Below, in pieces: positions 42,149 to 51,591 of a stretch of DNA of 64,000 nucleotides. The stretch's first letter is position 1; each line of letters opens with the position of its first letter. Position numbers and translations under genes: made by a program. The notes under the pieces were generated by a model. It worked only from the letters and a program-made list of their open reading frames with translations. It had not been told where the DNA came from and searched no databases. The DNA is from VBOC01 sp964512655 (GTDB lineage: Bacteria; Bacteroidota; Ignavibacteria; UBA10030; SZUA-254), in the NCBI GenBank assembly GCA_964512655.1, contig CAZEJT010000004.1, positions 136,338 through 200,337 of the forward strand. Reading direction: 5' to 3'.

Positions 42149-43071
42149 TCCATCCTCAGTCGGTTCACTGTCGATTCCATAAGCCGGGGATCGAGGCGGT
42201 CAGCATAAGCCCCCCTGGTTTGGAGGATGAGTTCTGCCAGTGCGTGTCCATAGAGCAGGCATTCTTGTGCGCTCTTTCCGCGGAGCCACGCATGGATCCA
42301 ACCAGCCATCGCCGCGTCACCCGCCCCCGTCGTATCGGTGACTTCTACTCTGGGCGCCGGAATCGCAATGGTCTCTTTATCAGAGAACAGTTCCGATCCG
42401 GCCTTACCCTTTCTGATCCATATGTTCCGCACTCCTCTCTCGATCAAGCGCCCGATCTGAGAGCGCGGATTCGAGGTCGTGGTGTCTTGTGAAATTGCGG
42501 CAAGCTCGCCCTCGTTTGGTGTGATCAGAAGTATTTTATTCAGGTCCATTTCCTTGAGCCGTGAAGCTTTCGGGACTGATACGGGATCGATCACACAAGG
42601 AATCTCATGAGTACGGGAGAATTCGAGGAACCACGCGATGCTGGGGGCACTCAGATTACAGTCAATCAGGTGCAGAGAGGCTGATTCAAGAAGTGCGGTG
42701 CGCTGAGAGAGGTAGTATACCGTGATCTCTTCTTCAAGGTGAGTGTCCGCGGCTCCCGCATACAGCTCGCCTGATGGGGAGAGAATCCCCGCAAAGCGCC
42801 CTGTGTTCATATGCGTGAACGATGAATGGGATATGCCGATCCCGGCGGAAAGGCAGACGTCTCTCAGCCATTCGCCGTCCGCATCGAGTCCGAAGTGGGA
42901 AATCAGCTCGACGGGATCGCCGAGCTGCGCGAGGTGGTGCGCTACATTGCGTGCCACTCCTCCCGCCGAACGATGATGTGTTGCGGGGTTTGATGTCCCG
43001 GACAACGGCTCATCGATGCAGTAGAAACTATCGTCGACGATGGCCGCGCCGATACAGATGATTGGCTTCAT
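42145..43071 (-). CDS. psuK: Pseudouridine kinase (PfkB family)
   Basis: The 308-residue PfkB-family kinase has the N-terminal signature GGVARNVAHHLAQLGDPVEL (about 37-56) and the C-terminal signature DTTGAGDAAMAGW with the catalytic Asp (about 250-262). Being fused by a four-base overlap to psuG identifies the likely substrate as pseudouridine, which it phosphorylates at the 5' position. No pseudouridine transporter is adjacent. Only a weak ribosome site (TGAGTGA) precedes the ATG. Confidence 0.88.
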   Translation of the reverse strand: MKPIICIGAAIVDDSFYCIDEPLSGTSNPATHHRSAGGVARNVAHHLAQLGDPVELISHFGLDADGEWLRDVCLSAGIGISHSSFTHMNTGRFAGILSPSGELYAGAADTHLEEEITVYYLSQRTALLESASLHLIDCNLSAPSIAWFLEFSRTHEIPCVIDPVSVPKASRLKEMDLNKILLITPNEGELAAISQDTTTSNPRSQIGRLIERGVRNIWIRKGKAGSELFSDKETIAIPAPRVEVTDTTGAGDAAMAGWIHAWLRGKSAQECLLYGHALAELILQTRGAYADRLDPRLMESTVNRLRME

Positions 43072-43276
43072 TCACTCATAACCCTGATTTCTCATGGGTC
43101 AAGGTAGGGAATATGGACCTGATTCTCAATCGCGGGCCCGGACTCCCTCAGACGCCGCTCGCGGGATCGCAGCCAGTTGTAAATTCACTTCATGTACGCT
43201 ACCTTACCGCTCGCCGATCAACGGCAAGCAGAAGGTCTGCGCGAAGGTCAAATCCAATTCTATCGGAGGATGAAAC

Positions 43277-43666
43277 ATGAACTGGAAACTGATTCTGGCG
43301 CTTTCACTCTTTGGCGTGGCTATGGGCATAGGATCGCTCTACGGCCTCGGAAAGCTTGAGCCGCTGTTGTGGCTCGTTATCTTCATCATCTACGCCTGGG
43401 TTATTGCGAAACGCGCGCCCGGAAAGTATTTCTTGCACGGGTTTCTGACAAGCGTCGTCAACAGCATTTGGATTACTGCGATCCATGCGGTGTTTTTCAC
43501 GACTTATGTACAGAATAATCCGCAAATGACGGAGGGAGTACCGGCGGGCATGAATCCGCGCCTGCTTATGATCATTTTGGGACCGCTCTTCGGGGCATTA
43601 ATTGGCGTTGTCGCCGGGTTCTTTGCCCTGGTCGCGTCGAGGCTCATGAAAAAGTCGACGCAATGA
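43277..43666 (+). CDS. Hypothetical four-helix membrane protein
   Basis: The ATG at 43277 follows CGGAGGATGAAAC. The 129-residue protein has helices at about 4-24 (LILALSLFGVAMGIGSLYGL), 30-45 (LLWLVIFIIYAWVIAKRA), 55-78 (FLTSVVNSIWITAIHAVFF) and 96-122 (LLMIILGPLFGALIGVVAGFFALVA). A Gly-rich last helix and a basic C-terminus (RLMKKSTQ) are notable. It resembles small DUF4199-like or AtpI-like membrane proteins only in general shape. It stands alone between divergent psuK and the convergent peptidase gene. Confidence 0.7.
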   Translation: MNWKLILALSLFGVAMGIGSLYGLGKLEPLLWLVIFIIYAWVIAKRAPGKYFLHGFLTSVVNSIWITAIHAVFFTTYVQNNPQMTEGVPAGMNPRLLMIILGPLFGALIGVVAGFFALVASRLMKKSTQ

Positions 43667-43729
43667 CTACGGGCGCGTTGACCGCAATATGCGACATCCC
43701 TGTATCCGAAGCAGCTTTCAAATCGCGGC

Positions 43730-44863
43730 TTATTGTGGTTTCTTTGCATATTCGGATATCTTCGCCTTGACGAACTGATTCAAATCTTTCTCATCCACGC
43801 CAAACACATCCCTCATCGCGCGGTGAAAATCATCATCCGTGGTTCCGTATTCCATCAGTTTCCTGATTAAAGCGAGACCACCCTTCTCCTCTGCCATCCG
43901 GCAGATCAGGCCCCCCACGACGTACACCGTGCTCGTTGCGTAGTCGATCTTGTCCAGATTCATGATATCGGTATCCGGATGGTCCTTGAGCCATGAGTCG
44001 GTTCGCCTGATATGCCATCCAAGGTCGTGTCCTTGGCTCCCCCCAAGAAGGGTGGCATACCCTTCACCGATGTAGTAATGGTGCTTTGGAAATTGGGGGT
44101 TAATGTACATGTGCACAAACTCGTGCGGGTACCACTCATTGGATCCGCCCGAAAGGATGACATGATTCCGCACCTGGGAGTATCCTCCTGGCCGCGCGAC
44201 ATTGCCCTCAGTCATCAGGTAGTCAAACCCTAGCGCCTTGAACATGCTGTCTTTTGTCCCTGCAAAATAGTAGTCTACCGGGATTGGGTCGAACTGCCAC
44301 AAGCCTCTTAGGGAATCTACAAATTGATTCATGCGCCGGGCGAGTGAAGTGTTAAAAGTATGTTCCGGTGGAAAATGAAATGTGATGCTTCCGACTGTCT
44401 CTTTTCCCCAGGATGCTGTGTTATAGGGAAGTATGTTACATAGTTTATAGACACCCTCTTCCTTTTTCGCCGCGATTTCTGTAATGGCTCCCACCCCTGC
44501 ATAGCCCGAGTCGACTGCAGACCCAAACAGCGTTCGGATCCTGAAACCATCTTTCAATTGCGAAACGCTGAGTACCGTAGGCCTGTTCAATGGCATGTTT
44601 GCGTACAGGCTCGGCGACCACCACGTGTGATCGACAAGGTCGGGCTGAGCGTACCGCTTCTTTTCTTCAGTCAACCAGTAGGGATTGTCTGCCACGCTAT
44701 CGGGATTTGAATTGAGATAATTCTTCCAAAGGCGTATGATCTCGGCGATTTCGTGGTTTGAAGTGTCGACGCCCGTATTGATAAGCACACGAATGGGTTT
44801 CTGCCGGGATTGGGCTTGAAGCATGGCGAAAGAAATGATGAAATACAGCACCCAGGAGACCAT
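43730..44863 (-). CDS. Secreted zinc peptidase (MA-like, HExxH)
   Basis: I start at the ATG at 44863 (GGAAGG just upstream); a TTG at 44878 would add five residues. The 377-residue protein has a signal peptide (SWVLYFIISFAMLQAQ). The active-site motif EWYPHEFVHMYINPQF has HExxH, and the Glu in GEGYATLLGGS, about 17 residues later, is the probable third ligand, as in gluzincin peptidases of the MA clan. The rest, including the FNTSLARRMNQFVDSLRG segment, is not specific. It should cleave proteins outside the cytoplasm. It is the last gene of a minus-strand group of secreted proteins. Confidence 0.75.
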   Translation of the reverse strand: MVSWVLYFIISFAMLQAQSRQKPIRVLINTGVDTSNHEIAEIIRLWKNYLNSNPDSVADNPYWLTEEKKRYAQPDLVDHTWWSPSLYANMPLNRPTVLSVSQLKDGFRIRTLFGSAVDSGYAGVGAITEIAAKKEEGVYKLCNILPYNTASWGKETVGSITFHFPPEHTFNTSLARRMNQFVDSLRGLWQFDPIPVDYYFAGTKDSMFKALGFDYLMTEGNVARPGGYSQVRNHVILSGGSNEWYPHEFVHMYINPQFPKHHYYIGEGYATLLGGSQGHDLGWHIRRTDSWLKDHPDTDIMNLDKIDYATSTVYVVGGLICRMAEEKGGLALIRKLMEYGTTDDDFHRAMRDVFGVDEKDLNQFVKAKISEYAKKPQ

Positions 44864-44919
44864 ACTCCTTCCCTTCAATCTCTCACCTCATTAGGGTGTT
44901 GTTGGTAAACACGGGTGGA

Positions 44920-45336
44920 TTACCGTGCCGGAAGTTGATATTCAATCTCGATGAAGAACCCGCTTTTATCTGCCCGATAACTTCCTGTCCCTCTGATACC
45001 TCGAAGAGATTCGGTGCCCGAATCTCCCGCGATCTTCAAAGTCGAAACGGCGGCTCCGGCTTTGAACGATCCGGTGTCCTGAAGCACAAAACTCCCCGCT
45101 TGCCCGTTCAGCTTTCCCTCGAACCTGATCAGCCCTACATAGTCTGCAGATGAGTTGTGCTGATCCTTGGGATCGACGTGACTGTAGAACATCAGGTATT
45201 CTTCGAAGCCTTTGCCTTCTATGTCTCCGGTGTATCGATATTCGACTGACGCCCTCGTCAGTTTAGTTTGATCTGAGATCTGCGCGTACGTGGCTTCTTC
45301 CCACTTAGCGACGCTGTAGTTGCCCTGGACCTTCAA
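44920..45336 (-). CDS. DUF3224-family protein
   Basis: The TTG at 45336 has GAGGAG six bases upstream, a textbook site, so this rare start is believable. The 138-residue product reads EYRYTGDIEGKGFEEYLM, DYVGLIRFEGKLNGQAGSFV and TLKIAGDSGTESLRGIRGTG, the pattern of DUF3224, an allene-oxide-cyclase-like small beta-barrel of unknown function. No signal peptide. It is 57 bases before the peptidase gene on the same strand. Confidence 0.82.
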   Translation of the reverse strand: MKVQGNYSVAKWEEATYAQISDQTKLTRASVEYRYTGDIEGKGFEEYLMFYSHVDPKDQHNSSADYVGLIRFEGKLNGQAGSFVLQDTGSFKAGAAVSTLKIAGDSGTESLRGIRGTGSYRADKSGFFIEIEYQLPAR

Positions 45337-45435
45337 GATGATCTCCTCGTTATGATGACGGCAGGATACAAGAATTATGTTTACACCCTCGTGGTTTCTC
45401 GAACCCCCGTGAATCCTCTGGATGGACAGGACTCT

Positions 45436-46170
45436 CTACCTCATCCTCGATATGGGAAACTCCAATACAATCGTTTTTTCAAATCCCTTTACAACAAGCC
45501 GCATTTCGTGACTGTTTGATAAGAAGTGGGGTCCTTGTTCCTTAAGCGGAAACATGATAATCAGTTTTTCTTCGGTTTCAAGCGTCGAGTTTCGCTTTCC
45601 CGCAACATACCGCGGCTTTAGCAACTCGTCCTGATCGTTTTCCAAAAAGACACTGTCTTCCAAATGGCTGATATCAGGATAGCCGCCGCTCGTAAGACCA
45701 GGCCAGGCCGTATTTTGAAGTGAGACGTAGAACATGATGAGATCAAGCTGTGTGGGATTCCGGAGGTAATTCCCGTGGCGATCGACAAATTGTCCCGCCG
45801 CCCAATCGATGAATACTCCCGCCTCGAGCGCCAGAGCAGAGTCGAGCCTGCGTCGATACATCTCGCTCGTATGCGCGTACGTGAATGGCTGATATTGCAG
45901 CGGCCCCAGGATGTGAGCACGTCTTTCAATCGCCGCAACGACGCTGGGGTAGTAGGGTAGGGCAACAATTTTAACGACCGGACTTTCATTGTCATAGAAA
46001 TTATGCTGCATGACCCCGAGTATCACCGTAAGGCAGTCCCGCGTCGACCATTCCTCAGGCGACCGTTGGACAATGTCCTCGAAATCATTCTTGCCGAAGT
46101 AGAAACAGCCCCCCAAAATGACTGCGCCTAATAAGGGATAAAACCCCTTCGGCCGCTTCGAGGGATTCAT
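45436..46170 (-). CDS. Hypothetical lipoprotein
   Basis: The 244-residue product starts MNPSKRPKGFYPLLGAVILGGC, a lipoprotein signal with Cys at about 22. The mature part has TRDCLTVILGVMQHNFYDNE, a helix-rich region with YRRRLDSALALEAGVFIDWA, and a C-terminal beta portion. Proteins of this outline with a conserved N-terminal RDCLTII-type helix are common in Ignavibacteria-like genomes and unassigned. The gene ends 99 bases before the DUF3224 gene and begins 17 bases after the META lipoprotein gene, so it shares their transcript. Confidence 0.65.
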   Translation of the reverse strand: MNPSKRPKGFYPLLGAVILGGCFYFGKNDFEDIVQRSPEEWSTRDCLTVILGVMQHNFYDNESPVVKIVALPYYPSVVAAIERRAHILGPLQYQPFTYAHTSEMYRRRLDSALALEAGVFIDWAAGQFVDRHGNYLRNPTQLDLIMFYVSLQNTAWPGLTSGGYPDISHLEDSVFLENDQDELLKPRYVAGKRNSTLETEEKLIIMFPLKEQGPHFLSNSHEMRLVVKGFEKTIVLEFPISRMR

Positions 46171-46187
46171 CGGACCAGTTAGCTTAT

Positions 46188-47018
46188 TTACCTCTGGTCG
46201 AGACTGAATTCATATCGCACACCCGCCGATCCCCGCCATAGCGTAAATCCCCCACCCGTAAACTGGAAGTAATCTGACTCAGTCATGTCCCGAACGAAAC
46301 CCCAGTCATCCCACAGATCCATGTCGGCTGACTGATATGAAAAATTCGATACGTAAAAGTTGATAGCCCCTCGATCGCCAATGCCAAACGCTCCTCCCTC
46401 ACTGTTGTTTGGGTGTATTCCGACCATCGGCGGGACGTAGTAATCGATAGAGAATTCCCGGCGCTGCGTCATCTTCAGTGTCAGCACGAATCCATGCTTA
46501 TGCAGGGTCGCAAACCCCGTATCATTTGAGTATTCTAAGCTCCACTTTTTGTCCACAAACGCTGAGGAGAGAACCGGATTTGAAAAACGTGTTGCAAAAA
46601 ATAGAACTGTGTCGCCCTTTTCCATAGTAAATGAAGTCGCTGTGATCTGGAATCTCCATCTGCCCTCCAATGTAGGCGGATCGAAGGTGGTCACACCATT
46701 GCAAGCCAGCTCCGTAAGACGAACCAGATGCACGACGATGAACTCACCTGTGACGCCTACCAGCCCGCTGTACGAATTGCAGCCGTCATCCCCATATATT
46801 AATGTGTCACCAAAGATAAACTTAAACGGTTCGTACGAACTCAAATCCAGTGTATTGCCTCCAATCCTCGCGGATACCAATGTCCAGGGTACATTCTCAA
46901 CACCAAGTATTTCTCCGGCCATTGTTTGGCGGGGTTCCGTCTGATCGACTCCATCTGTGCATGACAACAGAGTTAGACAAGCGAGAACTCCGGCGATATA
47001 TCTCTCTATCGAGATCAA
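46188..47018 (-). CDS. META-domain lipoprotein
   Basis: The TTG at 47018 is the only usual start and has a weak ribosome site; 276 residues. The signal is IAGVLACLTLLSC. The first mature domain is a META/HslJ-like domain: WTLVSARIGGNTLDL, FKFIFGDTLIYGDDGCNSYSG (the DGCN signature) and LTELACNG. A second part has LHKHGFVLTLKMTQRREFSI. META domains occur in the heat-inducible HslJ lipoprotein; their exact role is unknown. It lies between a 66-residue gene and another lipoprotein gene. Confidence 0.75.
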   Translation of the reverse strand: MISIERYIAGVLACLTLLSCTDGVDQTEPRQTMAGEILGVENVPWTLVSARIGGNTLDLSSYEPFKFIFGDTLIYGDDGCNSYSGLVGVTGEFIVVHLVRLTELACNGVTTFDPPTLEGRWRFQITATSFTMEKGDTVLFFATRFSNPVLSSAFVDKKWSLEYSNDTGFATLHKHGFVLTLKMTQRREFSIDYYVPPMVGIHPNNSEGGAFGIGDRGAINFYVSNFSYQSADMDLWDDWGFVRDMTESDYFQFTGGGFTLWRGSAGVRYEFSLDQR

Positions 47019-47030
47019 TCGGAAAATGAG

Positions 47031-47231
47031 CTAGTACCCATAATATTCGGGTTTCTCAAGGATTCGTTTCACAATTGCATCAGCCTCCGATCGAGGGAGC
47101 TGGACCCGTTCCAAAACACTTACCGCCAGCTCCTTGTGTTTCGCCCGGATCGCCGCATCAAACGATTCCAGCAACCCCGATTCTGATAACCGTTCGAGAG
47201 TTGTCATTGCTCGATAATCGGGATCTGCCAC
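47031..47231 (-). CDS. Small hypothetical protein
   Basis: The GTG at 47231 has AGAGGGG 8 bases upstream. The 66 residues are helical and charged, ending with ADAIVKRILEKPEYYGY. There is no signal or membrane helix. The text LERLSESGLLESFDAAIRAK then HKELAVSVLERVQLPRSEAD is regular enough to be a real protein, but no family is recognised. It fits tightly (12 bases) ahead of the META lipoprotein gene. Confidence 0.55.
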   Translation of the reverse strand: MADPDYRAMTTLERLSESGLLESFDAAIRAKHKELAVSVLERVQLPRSEADAIVKRILEKPEYYGY

Positions 47232-47255
47232 CTGTCAGCCCCTCTTTTTCAACAG

Positions 47256-48167
47256 CTAGTGCAACGCCAGCATTTTCCGTGTTTGGACGTAATTCCCCGC
47301 CGACAATTTGTAGAAATAGACTCCGCTCGGCTTACTTCCGGCATCCCAAGTAACACTGTATGTCCCCGGTGTTTCTTCCGCATCTACCAATGAAGTCAAG
47401 AGATGTCCCAGAACATCATACACTTCAAGTCGGACTCGGGTCTGTTTGGGAATGTTGTAAACGATCGACGTAGTTGGATTGAAGGGGTTGGGGACATTCT
47501 GAAGAAGGGCGAATGACCTCGCAACGGAACCGCCCTCGCCCCTTACCCCATCCACAAGACGTGCACCGTATTTTAGAATCCGGAGCTTGTCCCCCTGAAG
47601 TGCGTAACTAAAGTTGAAGCTCAGACTGTCAGCGATGAAAAGGTTGGTCCTTCCGGTCCCTCCGAAGAGGTCTTCGATGAACAGGCTGTCGCATCGCTCT
47701 CCAAGGTAACCTGGATCCGGCCAATGAAAGACTATCCTTGTGTATTTAAAAAAGGGAGTGTAATCAAACTCGAAAATGAAAGTGTCGGCCTTCGATGGAT
47801 CCGAGGGGACGCCCCTGATATCGATTCTATAGAATCCTGTGGATCCCGCGGCTGAGTAGCACGGTGCTATCGCCCTGTTGGGCGGTTGCCAGGTCGGCCC
47901 GCAATCCGGTCCGCAGACCCACTCGGCAAGATGGGGGTTTATGCTGTCGCGGCATGCGGTACCGAAAATGTGATTTCCGAAATACTGATTCTGGGTCCAG
48001 AATATATTGCTATCATCGAGGTAAGTGGTCGGCTGGAGCCAAATCATCGAAGATGTCGCACTATCGGCCCTCGGGAAGTTCGGGTTCTGTTGGCACAGTG
48101 AGGCGGAATAGCCGAGCACGGCAAGGAGGCACGAGGTGGATAATAAGATTATTTTCGGGAGTTTCGT
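47256..48167 (-). CDS. Secreted protein with T9SS sorting domain, ACG start
   Basis: An ACG at 48167 stands six bases after GGAGG and begins KLPKIILLSTSCLLAVLGYS, a good signal peptide; no ATG, GTG or TTG is in frame upstream of a GTG at 48119, which would cut that signal in half and lacks a ribosome site. I therefore give 303 residues (287 from the GTG). The body is beta-rich and unknown. The last 80 residues are a type IX secretion sorting domain: LLQNVPNPFNPTTSIVYNIP, VRLEVYDVLGHLLTSLVD, GTYSVTWDAGSKPSGVYFYK. It should be secreted through T9SS and attached at the surface. Confidence 0.8.
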   Translation of the reverse strand, partial: TKLPKIILLSTSCLLAVLGYSASLCQQNPNFPRADSATSSMIWLQPTTYLDDSNIFWTQNQYFGNHIFGTACRDSINPHLAEWVCGPDCGPTWQPPNRAIAPCYSAAGSTGFYRIDIRGVPSDPSKADTFIFEFDYTPFFKYTRIVFHWPDPGYLGERCDSLFIEDLFGGTGRTNLFIADSLSFNFSYALQGDKLRILKYGARLVDGVRGEGGSVARSFALLQNVPNPFNPTTSIVYNIPKQTRVRLEVYDVLGHLLTSLVDAEETPGTYSVTWDAGSKPSGVYFYKLSAGNYVQTRKMLALH

Positions 48168-48619
48168 ATAATTCCTCCAGATCCGAGGGTGCGTACCATT
48201 AGAAGATACGGTTCCAAATAGGCGAAATCAACGTCAACACGCGCTATTCAACCCCGTGCGGGAATCGTTTTTATGGGATTTATGCCCGAATAAACTCATT
48301 CTTTATGAGAATTGAACAATATTATCAGACTGTTTCCGTCTTACATTATCATAGGGGATCGTCTGCTGCAAGTGCCAGAGTCAAATTGGACGCGGAACCG
48401 TCAATCTGCGAAATTGGTTGTTATTTTACGGTTCATCCCCGAGCCTGAGTGCATCCGGGCATTGCATCACTTGCCTTTTTGCCCACCCCCAGGCCATTTT
48501 CTCAGCTGAGCGAATCTGAGTCGTTGCTCGCACGATCCTTGACTAAGAAGGAAGGTTTCAAGATTCCGTGGCAAAGTGTTTGTATCATTTTACCCTGAAC
48601 AAGCGTATCACCTAAGAGC
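48168..48619. other. Divergent intergenic region, AT-rich, no gene seen
   Basis: This gap separates the T9SS gene (minus) from the LuxR-type regulator (plus) and should hold both promoters. It is visibly AT-rich. TTGACG at 48237-48232 on the minus strand is a candidate -35 but has no fitting -10. The rest shows no repeat or convincing reading frame. Confidence 0.45.
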
Positions 48620-51427
48620 ATGGCTCGAAACCATTCATCCGAAACCCTGGAGATACCAAAAAGCTCAAAAAGGAAGCGCGAACAAGCGGGCGATTCCGTC
48701 AACGGGGATGCGACAAAAGCGAATGGCCGGAAAACCGGCCTGCTTGAGAGCAAACTGTATATCCCATGCCCGCGCCCGGGCATCGTTCCCCGACAGAGGT
48801 TGACCGATCGCCTTAATGACGGCATGAGAGGAAGGTTGACGCTGGTCTCTGCCCCCGCAGGATTTGGCAAGTCAACCCTTCTCAGCACGTGGCGCTGCAC
48901 CACAGATCGTAAAGTAAGTTGGGTATCGCTCGATGAGAACGATAACAGTGCTTTCACTTTCTGGTCGTATGTAATCGCGGCGCTTCGGAACGTCGATGCG
49001 GACCTCGGTGATAAGGCTAATGCGCTACTTGACGCTCATAAACGACATCCCCAGCGCCCACAGCAGGAATCGTTCCTCACGCCCCTCGTGAATGAGATCA
49101 GAGAACTGAAGAAGAATGCCGCTCTCGTTCTCGATGACTACCATCTGATTACAAATCCCTCGATTCACGATGGGATAGGATTTCTGATCGAGCATCTCCC
49201 CCCACAGCTTCACGTCATCATTACAAGCCGCGCAGATCCCCCCCTTCCGCTGGCGCGCCTGCGGGGCCGCAATCAGCTGAATGAATTGCGCGCAAAAGAG
49301 CTCCGTTTTACTCCTGAGGAGTGCGCATCGTTCCTTAACGACATCATGAAGTTGCGGCTTTCGGCCAAGAGGATCACCGATCTGGAAGACCGGACGGAAG
49401 GGTGGATTGTCGGATTGCAACTGGCAGCACTATCAATCCAGGGGCGGGCCGAAAAGGACGTCGGTGAATTCATCACGGCGTTTACGGGGTCCCATCGCTT
49501 CGTGGTTGACTATCTGGTCGAAGAGGTTTTTAACACGCAGCCGGAGCATGTCCGACGCTTCCTTCTTCAGACCTCGATCCTTCACCGCTTGAACGGGCTC
49601 TTGTGCGATGAAGTCACGGGGCAAACCGGCGGCGCGGAGACGCTTGCGATGCTCGAGCGGAACAACCTCTTCACGATTCCGCTCGACGAGCGCAGGGAAT
49701 GGTACCGCTACCATCAACTGTTTGCCGCCGTCCTTCGGGGCCGCCTGGAGCACGAGCAGCCCGACATTATCCCGGAACTTCATCGAAGGGCGAGCGAATG
49801 GTTTGAACAGCGCGGACTCGTGCGGGAGGCAATGACGCATGCCCTCGCTTCCCTGGATTTCGAACGGGCCGCGCGACTTGTCGAGACTCACTCGGAAGCA
49901 ATGATAACCCGGGGTGAGACAAGCACGCTGCTCAACTGGCTCGACCTTCTTCCCGTTGAATTGGTGCAATCTCGACCCCGCCTCGCACTCGCGAAAGCAT
50001 GGGCCGATATTTCGCATGACCGGTTGCCGGAAGCGAGGGAGTATCTCTCCACTGCAGAGCGCCTCGTGGATACTGCTGAGCCGCCCACGGCGGACGCGCG
50101 AGGAATCGTTGGAGAAGCGGCGGCCGTCCGCGCGATGATGGCAGTAATGCAGGACGACGTGCCCGGCATCCTCGCCGCAGCCGGCAAAGCGCTGAAATAC
50201 CTCCCCGTCGAGAAGCGGTATCACCGGGGAATTGTCAACATGTTCCTGGGGATTGCGCACCTGCTGCTCGGCGACTTTGTCGAGGCAAAACGCAGAGCCG
50301 ACGAAGCGTTCCGCGTGGGTCGTGCTATCAAAAACCAATCCCTCATGTACTATGCAGAACTGTGCATGGGGGGCATTGAGCGCTTCCAGTCGAATCTCCA
50401 CCGCTCCGCGGATCTTCTTCGCAAGTCCCTCGAGGCAGTTGAAAGACCGGATGGCACCTACGTTCCCATTGCAACGCTTGCTCATCGCTACCTGGCGGAG
50501 ATGCTCTACGAATTGAACGATCTGGAATCGGCGCGCCGGCATGTTTCTCTGGCTCTGGAGCTCGGACAAACCTGGTGGGTCTGTGACGAGATGATCAAGA
50601 GCTACACGCTTCTGGCACGCATTGAGGCCGCAGGGGGAAACGCCGATGGTGTGGCTCGAGCATTAAGGGAAGCAAATAACCTGGCAGAAGAGCAGGACGA
50701 GTTTAATCTGGTATCAAGAGTAGGAATACCCTTCGTAAAGCAGTGGCTTGCCGATGGATACCTGGCACCCGCCGTTCGATGGGCGGACGAACAGCCACGG
50801 ACGTTCGAGATGGATGCCGAATTCAACCTGCTTCACGCGGGTAAGAGAGCTGCGCTCGCCCGATACCACATTGCGCACCAACAATACGACCTTGCTCTCG
50901 ATGTGCTCGCTTCCATCTGGCCTGCAGTAGAAACCAAGCAGATCACCTTCATGATGATCGAGGTATCGATACTGCAGTCGCTCGCGCTGCAGGCCCTGGG
51001 GAATCTCGACGGAGCGTTGGACCACCTAAATCGTGCGCTCTCTCTTGCGTGGCCGGAACAGCACGTTCGCACATTCGCCGATGAGGGCGAGGAGATGCGC
51101 GCCCTGCTGCGGCGCGTGACGGGGCCGAACCGGAAGTATGCCGCAACCCTGCTGAGCCTATTCGAACCGTCTACCGGGCTGGTTTCCCAGAAAACGACCA
51201 CCGGCGTATTCGAGATGCCGGGGGGCGTTCTCGTCGAACCGCTCAGCAAGCGCGAATTAGAGCTCATACCTCACCTTGCCGGAGGGCTGTCCAATCAGGC
51301 GATTGCTAGAAAACTGTTCATTTCTCCGGATACCGTCAAGGTTCATCTCAAGCACATCTACCAAAAGCTCGGAGTTAATAACCGGGCACAGGCAACCGCC
51401 AGAGTAAGTGAACTGAGCCTGAAGTAA
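48620..51427 (+). CDS. MalT-like LuxR-family STAND transcription regulator
   Basis: The 935-residue protein begins with about 45 hydrophilic residues, then a STAND NTPase: Walker A SAPAGFGKSTLL (about 77-88), Walker B ALVLDDYHLI (about 169-178) and sensor IITSRADPPLPLARLRGR. A long superhelix of TPR-like repeats follows (about 390-830), and a LuxR helix-turn-helix closes it: LSKRELELIPHLAGGLSNQA then FISPDTVKVHLKHIYQKLGV. This is the LAL/MalT design, in which inducer binding to the repeats and ATP binding trigger oligomerisation and activation. It is upstream of and in line with the RND efflux operon, so it is the obvious candidate activator. The ATG has a weak ribosome site. Confidence 0.92.
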   Translation: MARNHSSETLEIPKSSKRKREQAGDSVNGDATKANGRKTGLLESKLYIPCPRPGIVPRQRLTDRLNDGMRGRLTLVSAPAGFGKSTLLSTWRCTTDRKVSWVSLDENDNSAFTFWSYVIAALRNVDADLGDKANALLDAHKRHPQRPQQESFLTPLVNEIRELKKNAALVLDDYHLITNPSIHDGIGFLIEHLPPQLHVIITSRADPPLPLARLRGRNQLNELRAKELRFTPEECASFLNDIMKLRLSAKRITDLEDRTEGWIVGLQLAALSIQGRAEKDVGEFITAFTGSHRFVVDYLVEEVFNTQPEHVRRFLLQTSILHRLNGLLCDEVTGQTGGAETLAMLERNNLFTIPLDERREWYRYHQLFAAVLRGRLEHEQPDIIPELHRRASEWFEQRGLVREAMTHALASLDFERAARLVETHSEAMITRGETSTLLNWLDLLPVELVQSRPRLALAKAWADISHDRLPEAREYLSTAERLVDTAEPPTADARGIVGEAAAVRAMMAVMQDDVPGILAAAGKALKYLPVEKRYHRGIVNMFLGIAHLLLGDFVEAKRRADEAFRVGRAIKNQSLMYYAELCMGGIERFQSNLHRSADLLRKSLEAVERPDGTYVPIATLAHRYLAEMLYELNDLESARRHVSLALELGQTWWVCDEMIKSYTLLARIEAAGGNADGVARALREANNLAEEQDEFNLVSRVGIPFVKQWLADGYLAPAVRWADEQPRTFEMDAEFNLLHAGKRAALARYHIAHQQYDLALDVLASIWPAVETKQITFMMIEVSILQSLALQALGNLDGALDHLNRALSLAWPEQHVRTFADEGEEMRALLRRVTGPNRKYAATLLSLFEPSTGLVSQKTTTGVFEMPGGVLVEPLSKRELELIPHLAGGLSNQAIARKLFISPDTVKVHLKHIYQKLGVNNRAQATARVSELSLK

Positions 51428-51433
51428 CCCCCC

Positions 51434-51456
51434 GGTATCGGGTGATCCCCGATACC
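51434..51456 (+). terminator. Perfect 9-base-pair stem-loop after the LuxR gene
   Basis: GGTATCGGG (51434-51442) and CCCGATACC (51448-51456) pair perfectly around TGATC, starting six bases after the regulator's stop. No T run follows, so it may be a rho-assisted terminator or an RNA-stabilising end. Confidence 0.4.
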
Positions 51457-51591
51457 ACGTCGTTCCCCGAATCCCGCGGTAAAAATACCCCTCCTGAATA
51501 CTCCCTTCGGGTGATTCAAATACCCACGGTCGTGCTGTATGTTGTTGTCAATGAATTTCAGTTGTCAGCGCGCTAATCAGGCATACTTGCG

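Noticed and set aside
48312..48509. Possible 65-residue gene upstream of the regulator
   Set aside because: No ribosome site, irregular composition and no sign of coding beyond openness; treated as intergenic.
49433..50569. Open frame of 378 codons opposite the LuxR-type regulator
   Set aside because: Mirror frame of the TPR region; no start signals and no recognisable protein text.
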